This document shows positions 8,730 to 17,109 of a DNA stretch of 64,000 bases, in pieces; within the stretch, counting starts at the first letter, position 1, and every line of letters starts with the position of its first letter. This DNA comes from Paenibacillus lupini (GTDB lineage: Bacteria > Bacillota > Bacilli > Paenibacillales > Paenibacillaceae). The notes beneath the pieces were generated by a model. The model ran no database searches and was not told where the DNA came from. It was given only the letters and a program-made list of their open reading frames with translations. Location: assembly GCF_011761355.1 (NCBI RefSeq), contig NZ_JAASRW010000002.1:620001-684000 (forward strand), given 5' to 3'. Position numbers and translations under genes: made by a program.

Positions 8730-8776
8730 AGGGGCTTTCCCACACGGTCATTATAATCACCGATGGGAAAGCCCCT
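8730..8776 (-). terminator. Terminator of the SLH protein gene
   Basis: AGGGGCTTTCCCA / TGGGAAAGCCCCT with an inner CGGT/ACCG stem; T-rich on the minus strand after the stem. Confidence 0.8.
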
Positions 8777-8784
8777 ATTCGAAT

Positions 8785-9741
8785 TTAGCTAGCCACAGCA
8801 GAGCTGCTTACAGCGATGTCAGATGAAGATACGCCATCTTCAGCAGAAGCCAGTACAGGTTTGTAAGCCGCATCTACATAAGTAGTAGCGCTGACTTCAG
8901 TAATGACCTGCGGATACATTTTGTCCGGATCTGGCTGAACCGTTTCAACCTGGATGACCGCTTGGCCGTCAACGAAGTTGATCGATGTTACTTTTAGACC
9001 ATAACCCGGATGTGGTGCTTGGCCGGAAATCGTTACTTGGTTAATGTCTTTATTAACAGAAGTAACGGTTAATTTAAGGTCTTGAATTTCCTGATAGGCA
9101 GGAATCGTAGTTGTATCTTTCACGAATTGGATACCGTCATAGAGCCAAGCTGCTGCATCACTACGAGTGATCGCTTTTTTCGGATAGAAATTGTTGTTCT
9201 TATCGAGGGAAGCGATTTTTGAAATGAGCAGTTTTTGAATGCTGTCCATGTAATCCTTATTAACATCTTTCTCATCATTAAGAGTCATGAACATCTCAAT
9301 GAAGGCATAGTCTCCTTGCTTCATAATCGCTTTGAACAAATGATGGGCGAATTGCTCGCGTGTCATTACGTCATCAGCTTTTACATTCTTAGGTACATCA
9401 ATGCCGTTATATTGAGCAATGATGAACGCCTTGGAATACCATGCATTGTCTTTCAAGTTTGTGTAATAATCGGATACTTTAGGCTCTTTGATGAAACGAA
9501 TGTTGTCGATGTTCAAGTTGAAGCCATTGACGAGCAGCGTAATGCCTGCCGCGTATGTCAGCTTGCCGTTCGAATTGAATTTATCACCTTTTTCGCCTTT
9601 TATAACACCTTGTTTTTGCAGGGCTTCAATCTTTGATTTATTCGGATCTTTACCGGTATCACTGAAGGCAAATACGGATTGTCCCAAAGTAAAGACAAGC
9701 AGCATGGACACTGCCAGTAAAAGAACTGTTTTCATTTTCAT
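8785..9741 (-). CDS. Secreted SLH-domain protein
   Basis: A 318-residue exported protein. A signal peptide (MKMKTVLLLAVSMLLVFTLGQSVFA) is followed by three SLH-like segments (FSDTGKDPNKSKIEALQKQGVIKG; NAWYSKAFIIAQYNGIDVP ... TREQFAHHLF; FYPKKAITRSDAAAWLYDGI) and a ~100-residue C-terminal beta-rich region of unknown role. SLH modules bind pyruvylated secondary cell-wall polymer, so it is probably wall-attached. The start at 9741 is chosen for AAGGAG 9 bases upstream; the longer frame lacks signal-peptide logic. It lies next to the sugar cluster but has its own promoter space and terminator. Confidence 0.85.
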   Translation of the reverse strand: MKMKTVLLLAVSMLLVFTLGQSVFAFSDTGKDPNKSKIEALQKQGVIKGEKGDKFNSNGKLTYAAGITLLVNGFNLNIDNIRFIKEPKVSDYYTNLKDNAWYSKAFIIAQYNGIDVPKNVKADDVMTREQFAHHLFKAIMKQGDYAFIEMFMTLNDEKDVNKDYMDSIQKLLISKIASLDKNNNFYPKKAITRSDAAAWLYDGIQFVKDTTTIPAYQEIQDLKLTVTSVNKDINQVTISGQAPHPGYGLKVTSINFVDGQAVIQVETVQPDPDKMYPQVITEVSATTYVDAAYKPVLASAEDGVSSSDIAVSSSAVAS

Positions 9742-9841
9742 GTTCGAATCTCCTTTTGTGTAGTATTTGCTATAGCACCTATAATAACGAAGCCAATAAT
9801 CGTATTGTTGCACCAAAAGAAGAAGATTCATGCGATATAGC

Positions 9842-9874
9842 AAAAAAATCCGCATCTCAAGGATACGGATTTTT
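9842..9874 (-). terminator. Terminator overlapping the end of the sugar-cluster operon
   Basis: AAAAATCC-GCATC / GATACGGATTTTT stem read on the minus strand, ending in a U tract; it overlaps the stop codon of the last gene (9857-9859). Confidence 0.75.
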
Positions 9875-10669
9875 CGTAATGAGCTGTTGGATTACCGGCA
9901 AACAGGGAGAAGGATGGTATCCGAATTCACTGCACAGCCTTACGATCTCGATTGGTTCGAAGTAAACCCGGACAGCAGAAGGGGGAATTTTATATTCAAA
10001 ATGCCGGACTACCTTCCAAGCGTCAAATAGCTGCTGATTCGTCAGGTTTATACCACTTGCTACGTTGTATATAAATTGTTTGCCGCTTAACGCAATATGA
10101 ATGAGAGCGTCAACGACGTCTTGAATGAGCACATAATCCTTCTCGGAGTCTAGCGTTGACTGCAGGGTGACAGAGCCTTGTGCCATAATATCTTTCATAA
10201 CGGAATAGATAAAGTTACTGGAGCGGAAATCATCTCCCACAACATTGGATAGGCGTGCAACACGTACATTGTCACGATTCGAGCATAAACAGACTGATTC
10301 ACCTAGCAGCTTGGATAAGGCGTATATATCCTCGCGGTGATTGGAATTCACAGTCAGGTTAGCTTCCTCGTTTGTTGATGCTGCATGCTGATACAATCGT
10401 GTCGTAGATAAATAGAGGAGAGAATCAAAGTCCGCATGTTGAAGCAGCCGGCTAATATAACCGGTATGCGCTTCGACGACATCGTAAGGGCGGGAGCGGA
10501 AGTCAGCTGTAATCCCCGCACAATAGAAGAGATGACCCAAAGGCTGTGTGTAAACAGACGAATCTCCTTTTTCCGGACAATAGACCTCAAAACCTAGCGA
10601 CAGCAGCTTGGCAGTCAAATGTGATCCAACAAATCCGGCTGCACCTATGACGGTTGCTTTCATCGTCAT
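9857..10669 (-). CDS. NAD-dependent epimerase/dehydratase (probable NDP-4-ketosugar reductase)
   Basis: A 270-residue extended short-chain dehydrogenase. The N-terminal Rossmann motif is GAAGFVGSH, STTRLY supplies the Ser/Thr, and the catalytic YxxxK is YALSK. As the last gene of a CDP-sugar cluster it is best placed to reduce or epimerise the C4 keto group left by the 4,6-dehydratase and C-methyltransferase steps. Its ATG overlaps the stop of the upstream acyltransferase gene by 4 bases. Reductase against epimerase is inferred from context and cannot be settled from the sequence alone. Confidence 0.82.
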   Translation of the reverse strand: MTMKATVIGAAGFVGSHLTAKLLSLGFEVYCPEKGDSSVYTQPLGHLFYCAGITADFRSRPYDVVEAHTGYISRLLQHADFDSLLYLSTTRLYQHAASTNEEANLTVNSNHREDIYALSKLLGESVCLCSNRDNVRVARLSNVVGDDFRSSNFIYSVMKDIMAQGSVTLQSTLDSEKDYVLIQDVVDALIHIALSGKQFIYNVASGINLTNQQLFDAWKVVRHFEYKIPPSAVRVYFEPIEIVRLCSEFGYHPSPCLPVIQQLITKNPYP

Positions 10670-11160
10670 TTGCGGTTTCCTTTAAGCTGAAGCGGGTTAC
10701 CCGCATAGATGCCGTAGGCTTCTAAGGTACCGCGGACAAGTGATCCAGCTCCAATAACCGCTCCGCGCTTAATATAGGCTCCGTCTAAAATCACACAATT
10801 AGCTCCAATCCATACATCGTCCTCAATAATGATGCCGCCTTTGCTTGGCAGGAAGCCTTGCTCCCGAATGAGCCGGTCACGTTCCTGATACGCATGATTA
10901 ACAGGAGCGAATGTGCAGTTGGCGGCAACACGTACATCATTGCCTATAGTAATTCCGTTCCCGGAATAGAGGACAGATCCTGAATTAATATGGACATGCT
11001 CACCAAGCTGGATATCGCCGCTGCCACCTGCAAACTTCACTTTGACAAAAGCATCAATCATGGAATGGTCCCCAATGACAAGCTTGCTGCCGCGGACCGA
11101 GGTTTCGAGATCACAAAGCGGCGATAGCTGAGCCTGCTCAGAGATGTAGTGCATAATCAT
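10666..11160 (-). CDS. Hexapeptide-repeat acyltransferase
   Basis: A 164-residue left-handed beta-helix protein with repeated hexapeptides (HINSGSVLYSGNGITIGNDV; IEDDVWIGANCVILDGAYI), an NHAYQ loop that usually carries the catalytic His, and the YAGNPLQLKG tail seen in sugar O- or N-acetyltransferases (maltose/galactoside acetyltransferase-like). It probably acetylates the sugar or glycan made by this cluster. Start overlaps the preceding epimerase-family gene (11138-11686) by 23 bases and its end overlaps the next gene by 4, so translation is coupled. Confidence 0.88.
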   Translation of the reverse strand: MIMHYISEQAQLSPLCDLETSVRGSKLVIGDHSMIDAFVKVKFAGGSGDIQLGEHVHINSGSVLYSGNGITIGNDVRVAANCTFAPVNHAYQERDRLIREQGFLPSKGGIIIEDDVWIGANCVILDGAYIKRGAVIGAGSLVRGTLEAYGIYAGNPLQLKGNRK

Positions 11161-11686
11161 CGCTCCAAGGCACTAGATGAGCATCCCGTTCACTTATAAC
11201 AGGGTCCTTGTATTTCCACTGAATGTTAAAGGCAGGATCATCATAGCGGGCGCCGTTTTGTACTGTTGGATCATATATACCAGACATGTGGTAATAGAGC
11301 GTAGAATTCGGCTGTAATGTCTGGAAGCCATGCGCATAACCGGGAGGAATATAGAGCATATAATGGTTGTCTCCGCTAAGCTGAAAGGACTCCCATTGCT
11401 TATAGGTTTTCGAGCCTTTTCGTATATCAACGACCACATCGTACACACTGCCTTGAATGCATTGAATCATCTTCGATTCGGCGAACGGAAGGTTCTGGAA
11501 ATGCATACCTCGTATTGTTCCAGTATGAACATTATTCGATATACTCCATTGCTGGAAATTATCCTCCAGACCACGTTCCTTGAACAAATTCCGGCAGAAT
11601 GCTCGGGCAAAAAAACCTCGATTATCCGTTAATTGCTCCGGCTCAATCAAATAAACACCTTCAAGCGACGTTTCATGAAACAGCAT
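11138..11686 (-). CDS. dTDP-4-dehydrorhamnose 3,5-epimerase-like protein (RmlC fold)
   Basis: 182 residues, the usual size for RmlC/RfbC. Recognisable motifs are LTDNRGFFARAF, RGMHFQ (catalytic His), KMIQCIQGSVYDVVVDIRKGS and IPPGYAHGFQ. The family epimerises C3 and/or C5 of 4-keto-6-deoxy sugars. In this cluster the substrate is expected to be a CDP sugar. After C3-methylation C3 can no longer be epimerised, so the protein may act only at C5 (inference). The start is placed at the ATG ending at 11686, 11 bases after the methyltransferase stop, with GAGGGGG upstream; the longer frame would overlap that gene. Confidence 0.88.
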   Translation of the reverse strand: MLFHETSLEGVYLIEPEQLTDNRGFFARAFCRNLFKERGLEDNFQQWSISNNVHTGTIRGMHFQNLPFAESKMIQCIQGSVYDVVVDIRKGSKTYKQWESFQLSGDNHYMLYIPPGYAHGFQTLQPNSTLYYHMSGIYDPTVQNGARYDDPAFNIQWKYKDPVISERDAHLVPWSDDYALHL

Positions 11687-11697
11687 AAAGTTCCCCC

Positions 11698-12924
11698 TCA
11701 ATAGATTTCGAGCTTCGGAATACAAACGACCAGCTTAGCATCCCATTCACGCGTATACAGTAGTTCCTGTTCGATCTCGTCTTTCAGATTCCATGGCAAA
11801 AGGATAATATAGTCCGGCTTTGTCTCCTGAATCTTGGCAGGGGAGAAGATCGGGATACGGCTGCCGGGCAAAAATAACCCTTGCTTATAGGGGTTCTTAT
11901 CTACGGTGTAGGTAATGTAGTCTGTACCAACGCCCAAATAGTTGAGCAAGGTGTTCCCTTTAGCTGGAGCGCCGTATGCGGCTATCTGCTTGTTCTCACG
12001 AGAAGCTTGGAATAGGAAGTTATAGACTGCTTCCTTAACGGTTTTAACTTGCTGCGGGAAGCTGGAATAAGTACTTATATCTTGAAGACCATAAGCAATC
12101 TCTTCATGGAGAATCCGCTCTACATGCGGAGAGACAGCTAGAGTTGCATGTTCAGCATGCTTGGCAAAAATCCGAAGAGAGCCGCCATGTGTTGGCCACT
12201 CTTCTAAGTCATAGACGGTTAGACCATATCGACTAAATAGATGTGTGACGCTCAGCAGCGACAGGTAGGAGAAATGTTCATGATAGATCGTATCGAATTG
12301 ATTTTCTTTCATTAATCGGAGCAAATGCGGGAATTCCAAAGTGATCGTTCCGTCAGGAGATAAAAGCTCCTTTAATCCCGCAATAAAGTCCTGCAACTCA
12401 GGAACATGAGCGAGCACGTTGTTGCCGATAATGAGATCGGCGGTTCCACGTTCCATAACAAGCTGTTTGGCAAAATCCAAAGAGAAAAATTCCGATATGG
12501 TTGGAACACCATTTGCTTCCGCTTGCTTCGCAACATTCTTCGCGGGCTCAATACCTAGAATCGGAATGGAGTGAGGGTTGAAATACTGCAATAAATAACC
12601 GTCGTTACTGGCAATTTCTACGACAAAGGAAGAGTGGTCAAGTGACAATCGCGGGACTATGGTATCGACATACTGTTTGGCATGGGCAAGCCAGCTGGAA
12701 GAATACGAGCTGAAGTAAGCATACTCTTCAAAAATATCCTGAGGTGATTCAAACTGTTCGAGCTGCACGAGCAAACATTGCTCACATACAAAAACACGCA
12801 GTGGATAATAGGCAGTACCTAAATTCAGTTGTTCCGGCCGAAGATAACTATTGGATAAAGGAGAGGTGCGAAGATCAACAAACAGATGCTGCAGCGGATG
12901 ATGGCAGGAGCGGCAGTTAGGCAA
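11698..12924 (-). CDS. SAM-dependent NDP-sugar C-methyltransferase (TylCIII/NovU-like)
   Basis: 408 residues with the three-part layout of sugar C3-methyltransferases. The N-terminal zinc-binding domain has CRSC (4-7) and CEQC (about 48-51). A Rossmann SAM domain (VVEIASNDGYLLQYF; IIGNNVLAHV) follows, then a C-terminal Methyltransf_14-type domain (AAYGAPAKGNTLLNYLG; PWNLKDEI). Relatives such as TylCIII add a methyl branch at C3 of 4-keto-6-deoxy sugars. Its start overlaps the dehydratase gene by 8 bases. Confidence 0.9.
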   Translation of the reverse strand: MPNCRSCHHPLQHLFVDLRTSPLSNSYLRPEQLNLGTAYYPLRVFVCEQCLLVQLEQFESPQDIFEEYAYFSSYSSSWLAHAKQYVDTIVPRLSLDHSSFVVEIASNDGYLLQYFNPHSIPILGIEPAKNVAKQAEANGVPTISEFFSLDFAKQLVMERGTADLIIGNNVLAHVPELQDFIAGLKELLSPDGTITLEFPHLLRLMKENQFDTIYHEHFSYLSLLSVTHLFSRYGLTVYDLEEWPTHGGSLRIFAKHAEHATLAVSPHVERILHEEIAYGLQDISTYSSFPQQVKTVKEAVYNFLFQASRENKQIAAYGAPAKGNTLLNYLGVGTDYITYTVDKNPYKQGLFLPGSRIPIFSPAKIQETKPDYIILLPWNLKDEIEQELLYTREWDAKLVVCIPKLEIY

Positions 12925-13978
12925 GAGGTTTCACCTCCAATTGCTCATATCTTCTAATTTGCTCGAATGTGTAGGCACGCATATCCTTTCCTTGATAGAA
13001 AGCGTGGTACCAATCTCTAGTCCATGTCAATGTATCGTCGAAGGTCAGCTTCGATTTCCAGCCAAGGAGCCGTTGAGCCTTCGCTGAATTAAGCAGCAGC
13101 GTATCCGTTTCATGGGGCTGCTCACTGTCGTCATATTCAAAGGCAGGAAGGTTACCCCAATGCTGTGTTAGAAGAGCGGCTAATCGGCCGATTGATATCC
13201 CTTGATCAATCGTTTGACCAAAATTCCATGCCCCGCTGTAAGATGCATCCAGCCATAATTTTTCTGCAAGCTGAATGTAACCGTATATCGGCTCCAGTAC
13301 ATGCTGCCAAGGGCGGATGGCGTGGGGGTTCCGCAGAATGGGCAGCCGACCGGCCGTCAAACTTCGAATAATGTCCGGCACGATGCGGTCTGTTGACCAA
13401 TCGCCTCCTCCGATGACATTGCCTGCACGGGCTGTTGCAGCTCTTTTACCAAGCGGCATCAGGAAGGCATCCCGGTAGCTATTCGTAATGATCTCCGAGC
13501 AGGCTTTGCTCGCACTGTAAGCATCAAAGCCGCCTAGACGATCCTCTTCCACGTATCCTACGGAGGACTCCTTATTCTCGTATACCTTATCGGTTGTAAT
13601 GTTGATAATGACCTTTGCAGCTGGCACTCTTCGAATACAATCCAGCAGGACAGCTGTGCCGAAAGTATTGGTATGGAATGTACTCAACGGATCACGATAG
13701 CTGTCACGTACTAATGCTTGTGCAGCAAGATGAAACACAATGTCTGGTTCTTGCTCCGTCAAAGCTTCTTGAAGGGCAATGGCGTTCGTAATATCGCCCT
13801 CAACTGACGTTATGGGAAGTGCTAAACAATCGGACATATTAGGCGTAGTAGAAGCGGGGAGGGAGTAACCTACGACATCAGCCCCTTGATGCAGCAGCAC
13901 CGCGCAAAGCCAGCTTCCTTTAAAGCCGGTATGACCCGTAACCAGTACCTTTTTCCCCGTCCAAAAAGAAACCATCAT
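12917..13978 (-). CDS. rfbG: CDP-glucose 4,6-dehydratase
   Basis: 353 residues of the extended SDR family. NAD motif GHTGFKGSW, a TTDK segment, and catalytic YSASK. GHTGFKGSWL at the N-terminus is characteristic of RfbG/AscB enzymes, which turn CDP-glucose into CDP-4-keto-6-deoxyglucose. The start at 13978 is preferred over a site 5 codons upstream because it forms an ATGA overlap with the cytidylyltransferase stop and has GAAGGTG upstream. Directly follows rfbF, as in O-antigen and surface-glycan clusters. Confidence 0.93.
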   Translation of the reverse strand: MMVSFWTGKKVLVTGHTGFKGSWLCAVLLHQGADVVGYSLPASTTPNMSDCLALPITSVEGDITNAIALQEALTEQEPDIVFHLAAQALVRDSYRDPLSTFHTNTFGTAVLLDCIRRVPAAKVIINITTDKVYENKESSVGYVEEDRLGGFDAYSASKACSEIITNSYRDAFLMPLGKRAATARAGNVIGGGDWSTDRIVPDIIRSLTAGRLPILRNPHAIRPWQHVLEPIYGYIQLAEKLWLDASYSGAWNFGQTIDQGISIGRLAALLTQHWGNLPAFEYDDSEQPHETDTLLLNSAKAQRLLGWKSKLTFDDTLTWTRDWYHAFYQGKDMRAYTFEQIRRYEQLEVKPLA

Positions 13979-14745
13979 TTCCACACCTTCCAAGGTGCAT
14001 TACCTTTATTCCAAAGCTCATTAAGCGAGTTCTTATCACGAAGGGTATCCATCGAATGCCAGAAGCCGTGATGCTGATAGACGGATAACTCTCCAAATGA
14101 AGCTAGAGATTCCAAAGGGCCATGCTCCCAAACTGTATCATCGCTGCGGATCAAATCAATTGTTTTTGGCTCCAGGACAAAGAATCCGCCGTTAATCCAA
14201 TTGTTATCGTTATGAGGTTTTTCTCGGAAGGAAACCGCTTTGTAGTCATTAATTTCCAAGATGCCATATCTCATGCCAGGATTAACCGCGGTAACAGTAG
14301 CTAGACTGCCATTCCTGCGATGCAGCTCAATAAGCTCACCAATATGGATATCTCCTACACCATCTCCATAGGTGAAACAGAAGGTGTCATCCCCGATATA
14401 TGGGGCGAGCCGTTTTAATCTGCCTCCAGTCATGACCTGATCACCGGTGTCAACTACGGTTATTTTCCAAGGCTCAGCTTTGGAGTTCATAAAGGTAACC
14501 TGATTGTCGGACAGATCAAAGTGAACATCTGATTGATGCAGATAATAGTTAAAAAAGTACTCTTTAATAACGTAAGATTTGTATCCGGCAGCGATGATGA
14601 AGTCATGGATGCCGTAATGCGAATAAATCTTCATAATGTGCCAGATGATTGGCTTGCCTCCGATCTCGACCATCGGTTTCGGCTTGGAAATCGTTTCCTC
14701 CGATAAGCGGCTTCCTAGTCCGCCTGCTAAGATTACGGCTTTCAC
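13975..14745 (-). CDS. rfbF: Glucose-1-phosphate cytidylyltransferase
   Basis: 256 residues, the normal length. The nucleotidyltransferase signature LAGGLGSRLSEET ... KPKPMVEIGGKPI is followed by the GDGVGD metal-binding loop. It forms CDP-glucose from CTP and glucose-1-phosphate, the committed entry to CDP-deoxysugars. It overlaps rfbG by 4 bases and lies 38 bases after the glycosyltransferase gene. Confidence 0.95.
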   Translation of the reverse strand: MKAVILAGGLGSRLSEETISKPKPMVEIGGKPIIWHIMKIYSHYGIHDFIIAAGYKSYVIKEYFFNYYLHQSDVHFDLSDNQVTFMNSKAEPWKITVVDTGDQVMTGGRLKRLAPYIGDDTFCFTYGDGVGDIHIGELIELHRRNGSLATVTAVNPGMRYGILEINDYKAVSFREKPHNDNNWINGGFFVLEPKTIDLIRSDDTVWEHGPLESLASFGELSVYQHHGFWHSMDTLRDKNSLNELWNKGNAPWKVWK

Positions 14746-14783
14746 TTGCTTACCTCCCCATGGTACGAATCGAACTGCTTCAC

Positions 14784-15896
14784 CTAAGTGATGAAATGTC
14801 CTGATGGCGACAAGTAAGCATGGATCAATTCCTCTTGGTTGTAAGATTGAATGAAGTCCGGATAACCATACTCGAATAAAATATAATCGAACCGTTCGCC
14901 TCGTAGCTGCTGATGAATATCAGCCATCGTCTGATAATACAAGGTCCTGTCGGAGATGGTTCGCAGGTCGGTCATATATTTCTCTTGGTTCGTTAAGCTT
15001 GTTAATTGTACGTTGCTCGCACCGTTTTGCTTGAAGTAGGTCTTAAAAGCAAGGGGAGTGGCTCCAACGCAGCAGTTAATTGCAAGAAAGGAAACAGTTG
15101 GCTTAGGAGTCCAGCGGCTCTTAAGGGATTCTACAAGCTGCATGTTAGGCAGTCCCTCCGCCCAGGAATCGATGCCGTATTTACTGTGAAAAATTTGCCT
15201 GCTGATCTGAAGAGAGTTATTTTGCCGCTGATCAATGCCCGTTGTTACTGAGCCGTGATGAAAAATAAACGTATCACCTGCATAGATGAGCTTATAGCCA
15301 GCCCGGCGGTATCGGTAGCTTATATCATCGTCTCCAAACTCACCGAAGGAGAAGCGGGAATCATAGCCCCCAATTTCACGCAGTCTTTCTGTTAGCGAAA
15401 AAAGAATAACCGGCATAAGCCGGATTCGTTCTTCCCATTTCGTAGAGTTTGAGACATTATAGGCCCTCGCTTGCTGCTGCATTTCCTCAAGACTGTTGAA
15501 GGGAAGATTGATCTGCTGATAGTTGCTGACATAATTGGCCCCGGGCGAGACAAAGCCAATCTGGGGATCTGATTCGATGCAAGTCACCAGATTGTCGAGC
15601 CAATTGGCTGTCAGAATCATGTCATTACTAATTAAGGCAATATATTTGCCCCGCGCCTCATTCATTCCGACGTTAAATCCATTAACAGGTCCAACATTTT
15701 GAGGAATATGGATGGGTCTTGCTTGAGGGATAGAATCAAAATAAGTTCTGGTGTCGTCGGAAGAGCCGTTGTTGACGAGGATCAGCTCATTACCGTCTAA
15801 CGGTGTATGTAAGAGTAAGCTGTCGATACAACGTTTTGTAATTTCAACATGGTTATAAGCAAGGACGACGAAGCTGACAATTGGGTGCTCAGACAG
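14784..15896 (-). CDS. Family 2 glycosyltransferase with partial methyltransferase-like tail; probable CTG start
   Basis: GT2 protein. The first ~75 residues (SEHPIVSFVVLAYNHVEITKRC ... LVNNGSSDDT) and the following SNDM and FGDDDISYRYRRAG motifs are the UDP/NDP-sugar-binding core. From 15902 down to 15666 there is no ATG, GTG or TTG in frame, although the conserved GT2 N-terminus is encoded there. AGAGGTG (15904-15910, minus) is 7 bases before a CTG at 15896, giving 370 residues. Residues beyond ~270 (INCCVGATPLAFKTYF ... FDYILFEYGYP ... LSPSGHFIT) resemble part of a methyltransferase Rossmann fold that stops abruptly. It is first in the CDP-sugar operon and likely transfers or extends the glycan. 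Confidence 0.75.
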   Translation of the reverse strand: MSEHPIVSFVVLAYNHVEITKRCIDSLLLHTPLDGNELILVNNGSSDDTRTYFDSIPQARPIHIPQNVGPVNGFNVGMNEARGKYIALISNDMILTANWLDNLVTCIESDPQIGFVSPGANYVSNYQQINLPFNSLEEMQQQARAYNVSNSTKWEERIRLMPVILFSLTERLREIGGYDSRFSFGEFGDDDISYRYRRAGYKLIYAGDTFIFHHGSVTTGIDQRQNNSLQISRQIFHSKYGIDSWAEGLPNMQLVESLKSRWTPKPTVSFLAINCCVGATPLAFKTYFKQNGASNVQLTSLTNQEKYMTDLRTISDRTLYYQTMADIHQQLRGERFDYILFEYGYPDFIQSYNQEELIHAYLSPSGHFIT

Positions 15897-15952
15897 GGGG
15901 AATCACCTCTTTTTATAGAGAATACTGATAGCTAAATTCTATTTTTTGGAAT

Positions 15953-15978
15953 CAAAAAAAAGACCTTTGCAGGTCTTT
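15953..15978 (-). terminator. Terminator of the CDF transporter gene
   Basis: AAAGACCT-TTGC-AGGTCTTT; on the minus strand it is followed by a run of eight U. Confidence 0.85.
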
Positions 15979-15987
15979 AAAGGGCGG

Positions 15988-16896
15988 TTATTCCAGCTCA
16001 TCTTCATACCAAGGATTCAGATGAATAAGCACTTCCTCCACATCGGTATGATTTGTAAGAATCGTTTGTTTAATTTTCCGGGATATATCATGACCTTCTT
16101 GAATGGTAAATTGCGCGGGGATACCGACACGAACGTCAATGATCACATATTGGCCAAATTCTCGGGCACGAATCCGGTCAATACGCTTCACCTCAGGGAT
16201 CGAGAAGACAAGCCGCTCATAATCATTGAGCTTTTCTGGGGAGACGGCTTTTTCCATCAATACATCAACCGCTTCTCTGCCCATGTCATAAGCCAGCTTC
16301 ATAACAAAAAAGGCAACTACAATGCCAGCGGCAGCATCGCCATAACTCAGGAAGGGGATATCGTTGCGATCACCGATGATCGCAGCACCAATGCCCACAA
16401 CCGCTGCAATTGAAGCATATACGTCAGCCAAATGGTCATAAGCTGTTGCTTCAAGGCTTTTGCTGTTTGTTTCCTTGCCAACTTTTATGCAGTAGAGGTA
16501 TAACCACAGCTTCCAGAAGAGCGAGATGACAGCTGCAATAAAGGCCACCATACTGGCTTCACCCGCGGTATGAAAGAAGGATTCAACCGAGTGAAACGCG
16601 ATAAATAAAGCAGCAAGCACCATAATGATCGCGACCAATGCGGATCCGATCAGCTCGCTTTTGCCATGACCGTACGGATGGTCTTCATCTGCAGGCTTCT
16701 GCGCAACTTTAGCTGAGCCGAGTGCTGCCATAGTAGCTATGACATCGCCTGCATTATGTACCCCGTCGGCAATCAGCACCTGGCTTTTGAAAGCCAGACC
16801 AACAATTAGCTTAATACCCGTCAGAATCAAGTTACTGAGTAAGCTGATCCAAATTGCAAATATGTTAGAAGAAACTTTAATTTTTGAACCACTCAC
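15988..16896 (-). CDS. Cation diffusion facilitator (CDF) family metal transporter
   Basis: 302 residues with about six membrane helices and a C-terminal cytoplasmic metal-sensing domain (IDVRVGIPAQFTIQEGHDI ... VEEVLIHLNPW). The metal-site motifs DGVHNAGD in helix II and DHLADV in helix V are those of proton-coupled Zn/Fe/Mn exporters. Which metal is moved cannot be read from the sequence. A GTG start at 16896 has GGAGG 9 bases upstream. Transcribed alone, with its own terminator. Confidence 0.9.
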   Translation of the reverse strand: MSGSKIKVSSNIFAIWISLLSNLILTGIKLIVGLAFKSQVLIADGVHNAGDVIATMAALGSAKVAQKPADEDHPYGHGKSELIGSALVAIIMVLAALFIAFHSVESFFHTAGEASMVAFIAAVISLFWKLWLYLYCIKVGKETNSKSLEATAYDHLADVYASIAAVVGIGAAIIGDRNDIPFLSYGDAAAGIVVAFFVMKLAYDMGREAVDVLMEKAVSPEKLNDYERLVFSIPEVKRIDRIRAREFGQYVIIDVRVGIPAQFTIQEGHDISRKIKQTILTNHTDVEEVLIHLNPWYEDELE

Positions 16897-17033
16897 CCTA
16901 TAATACCTCCATCAATTAACAGGTTAAAAAGACAACGATCCTTATCATAAAGGATGAAGGGGGTGTGGGTCTAGAGAAACAGTGTTGCAACAGGTCAAGA
17001 ATTTTAGGCTGAGCAAAATATGTAGGATGAAGA

Positions 17034-17063
17034 AACAAAAAAAGCCTTGATTGCTCAAGGCTT
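17034..17063 (-). terminator. Terminator of the sugar ABC importer operon
   Basis: AAGCCTTGA-TTGC-TCAAGGCTT, followed on the minus strand by a U tract. Confidence 0.85.
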
Positions 17064-17109
17064 AATCTGTTATAAGGAATAATTGATCTTTATGAATGAT
17101 TGCTTCAAG

